From Chara braunii (taxonomy: Eukaryota > Streptophyta > Charophyceae > Charales > Characeae), in the NCBI GenBank assembly GCA_003427395.1, contig BFEA01000561.1, positions 511,201-538,305 on the forward strand: a stretch of DNA of 27,105 nt, in the 5' to 3' direction. Under the pieces are notes generated by a model. That model saw only the letters and a list, made by a program, of their open reading frames with translations. It searched no databases and was not told the DNA's origin. This document shows positions 26,310 to 27,105 of this stretch, piece by piece. Position 1 is the first letter of the stretch. Every line of letters starts with the position of its first letter. A program made the translations under genes and the position numbers.

Positions 26310-27070
26310 CAGGGTTACGGGCGAACCCGAACGCGCGAACGTACGGGACCCCTTAGGGACGCGTTCGGCCGTTCGGGACGAACGCGGACCAAAACAAAGT
26401 TTAAAAAAAAAACAAAAACGTTTTCAAAAAATTCTGAAAACAAACTATGTTATGGAGACAAACAAACTAAACAACATTTGCCAGGGCACTACATCCAAAT
26501 TCTTTACCAAATCTGAATTAGAAATCCAATACAGAAAATAAACACTATGATAAAATTTCATAAAAATAAAAAAAAATAAAAAGAGAATTAAAATGAGTGA
26601 GTGTGCTAGCACCTTTTCGACACCGCCAAATTTGCCGATTTTTAATTATTTTTTGGCACTGACAAATGCCCTGAAAATTTACAGATGTATTTTACATAAT
26701 CAATAACTCATTAAAAAGTTTTTGAAAAATAATAAAATTGTTTAGACCTCGAAATAAAGTGAAAACAAAAAGTTAAAAGTGAAAAAAAAAAAAATAGTGA
26801 ATGGGCGAGCACGTTTTGACACCCTTATTTTTGAAGATTTTTAATTTTTTTTTGGATTAGCAGAATGGCTTCAAAATTTATAGGTGTGTAGGTTACATCA
26901 TAGAGAAATCACAAAAAACAATTCAGAAAACAAAACTTATTTTTAGGCCCCGAAATATTTTTTGGCGGGGCCCGAACCAGGAGGTGTTCAGCCCCCGAAC
27001 GGGACCCCGAACGCCCCGAACGTTCGGGGGCCAGCCCGGGGCCCCCGGAATGTTCGGTCAGGTAACCCTG
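26310..27070 (-). mobile_element. Non-autonomous hAT-like element, copy 4 (761 bp), inverted
   Basis: Ends are CAGGGTTACGGGCG and GTCAGGTAACCCTG. Flanks are TATATATA at 26302-26309 and 27071-27078. Internal sequence runs opposite to copies 1-3: the GACACCGCCAAA block near 26620 is the reverse of GGCGGTGTC, and CTACATCCAAATTCTTTACC is the reverse of the GGTAAGGAA(T/C)T(T/C)GGATGTAA block. The right end is very rich in CGAACG and CCCCGAACG. No coding capacity. Confidence 0.86.
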
Positions 27071-27105
27071 TATATATATATATACTAGGCTACCACTACA
27101 AGCGA
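27071..27105. repeat. (TA)n and start of a repeat Y-like sequence
   Basis: After (TA)7 the window ends in CTAGGCTACCACTACAAG, sharing TAGGCTACCA with the Y-type blocks elsewhere. Confidence 0.4.

Overview
The window is nuclear DNA of a photosynthetic eukaryote, most likely a streptophyte alga such as a stonewort (Chara-like). The grounds are two exons of a plant-type SDP1 triacylglycerol lipase gene, plant-type U6 and U2 snRNA sequences, a plant L1-type LINE with a zf-RVT tail, TTTAGGG-like heptamers, very long repeat-filled introns and assembly gaps. The species is inference.

Backbone gene. A plus-strand SDP1-like lipase gene crosses the left half. A 144-bp exon at 3341-3484 joins in frame to the last exon at 13894-15543. 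The 10.4-kb intron between them is not annotated by any single ORF. The catalytic patatin domain must lie upstream of the window, so positions 1-3340 are presumably an earlier intron. They hold a mini-element array, a repeat tied to the LINE leader, a 5'-truncated LINE copy and simple repeats.

The 10.4-kb intron contains a retroposed U6 snRNA with a perfect 16-bp target duplication, a second copy of the leader-like repeat with three tandem units, and a nearly complete antisense LINE (about 5646-11885). That LINE has an endonuclease-RT ORF2 broken by one stop codon and a damaged catalytic site. The intron also holds a 3'-truncated U2 snRNA with a 35-A tail, a 670-bp gap and a near-perfect 38-bp-arm hairpin. 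The LINE machinery probably made both snRNA copies.

Right half. After the SDP1 stop codon there is a broken, unrecognised protein-like stretch (15580-16238). Then come several minisatellites (15/30 bp, 33 bp, 80 bp) and gene-poor sequence to about 22 kb. From 22 kb to the end the DNA is AT-rich transposon territory. Four copies of one non-autonomous, hAT-like element (about 690-770 bp; CAGGG termini; 8-bp target duplications; CGTTCGG-rich ends) are interleaved with a 70-75-bp mini-element that carries (TA)n tracts.

Between two of these transposons, at 25288-25345, lies a complete type III hammerhead ribozyme motif with all three stems and every core nucleotide. It is the most striking hidden feature of the window.
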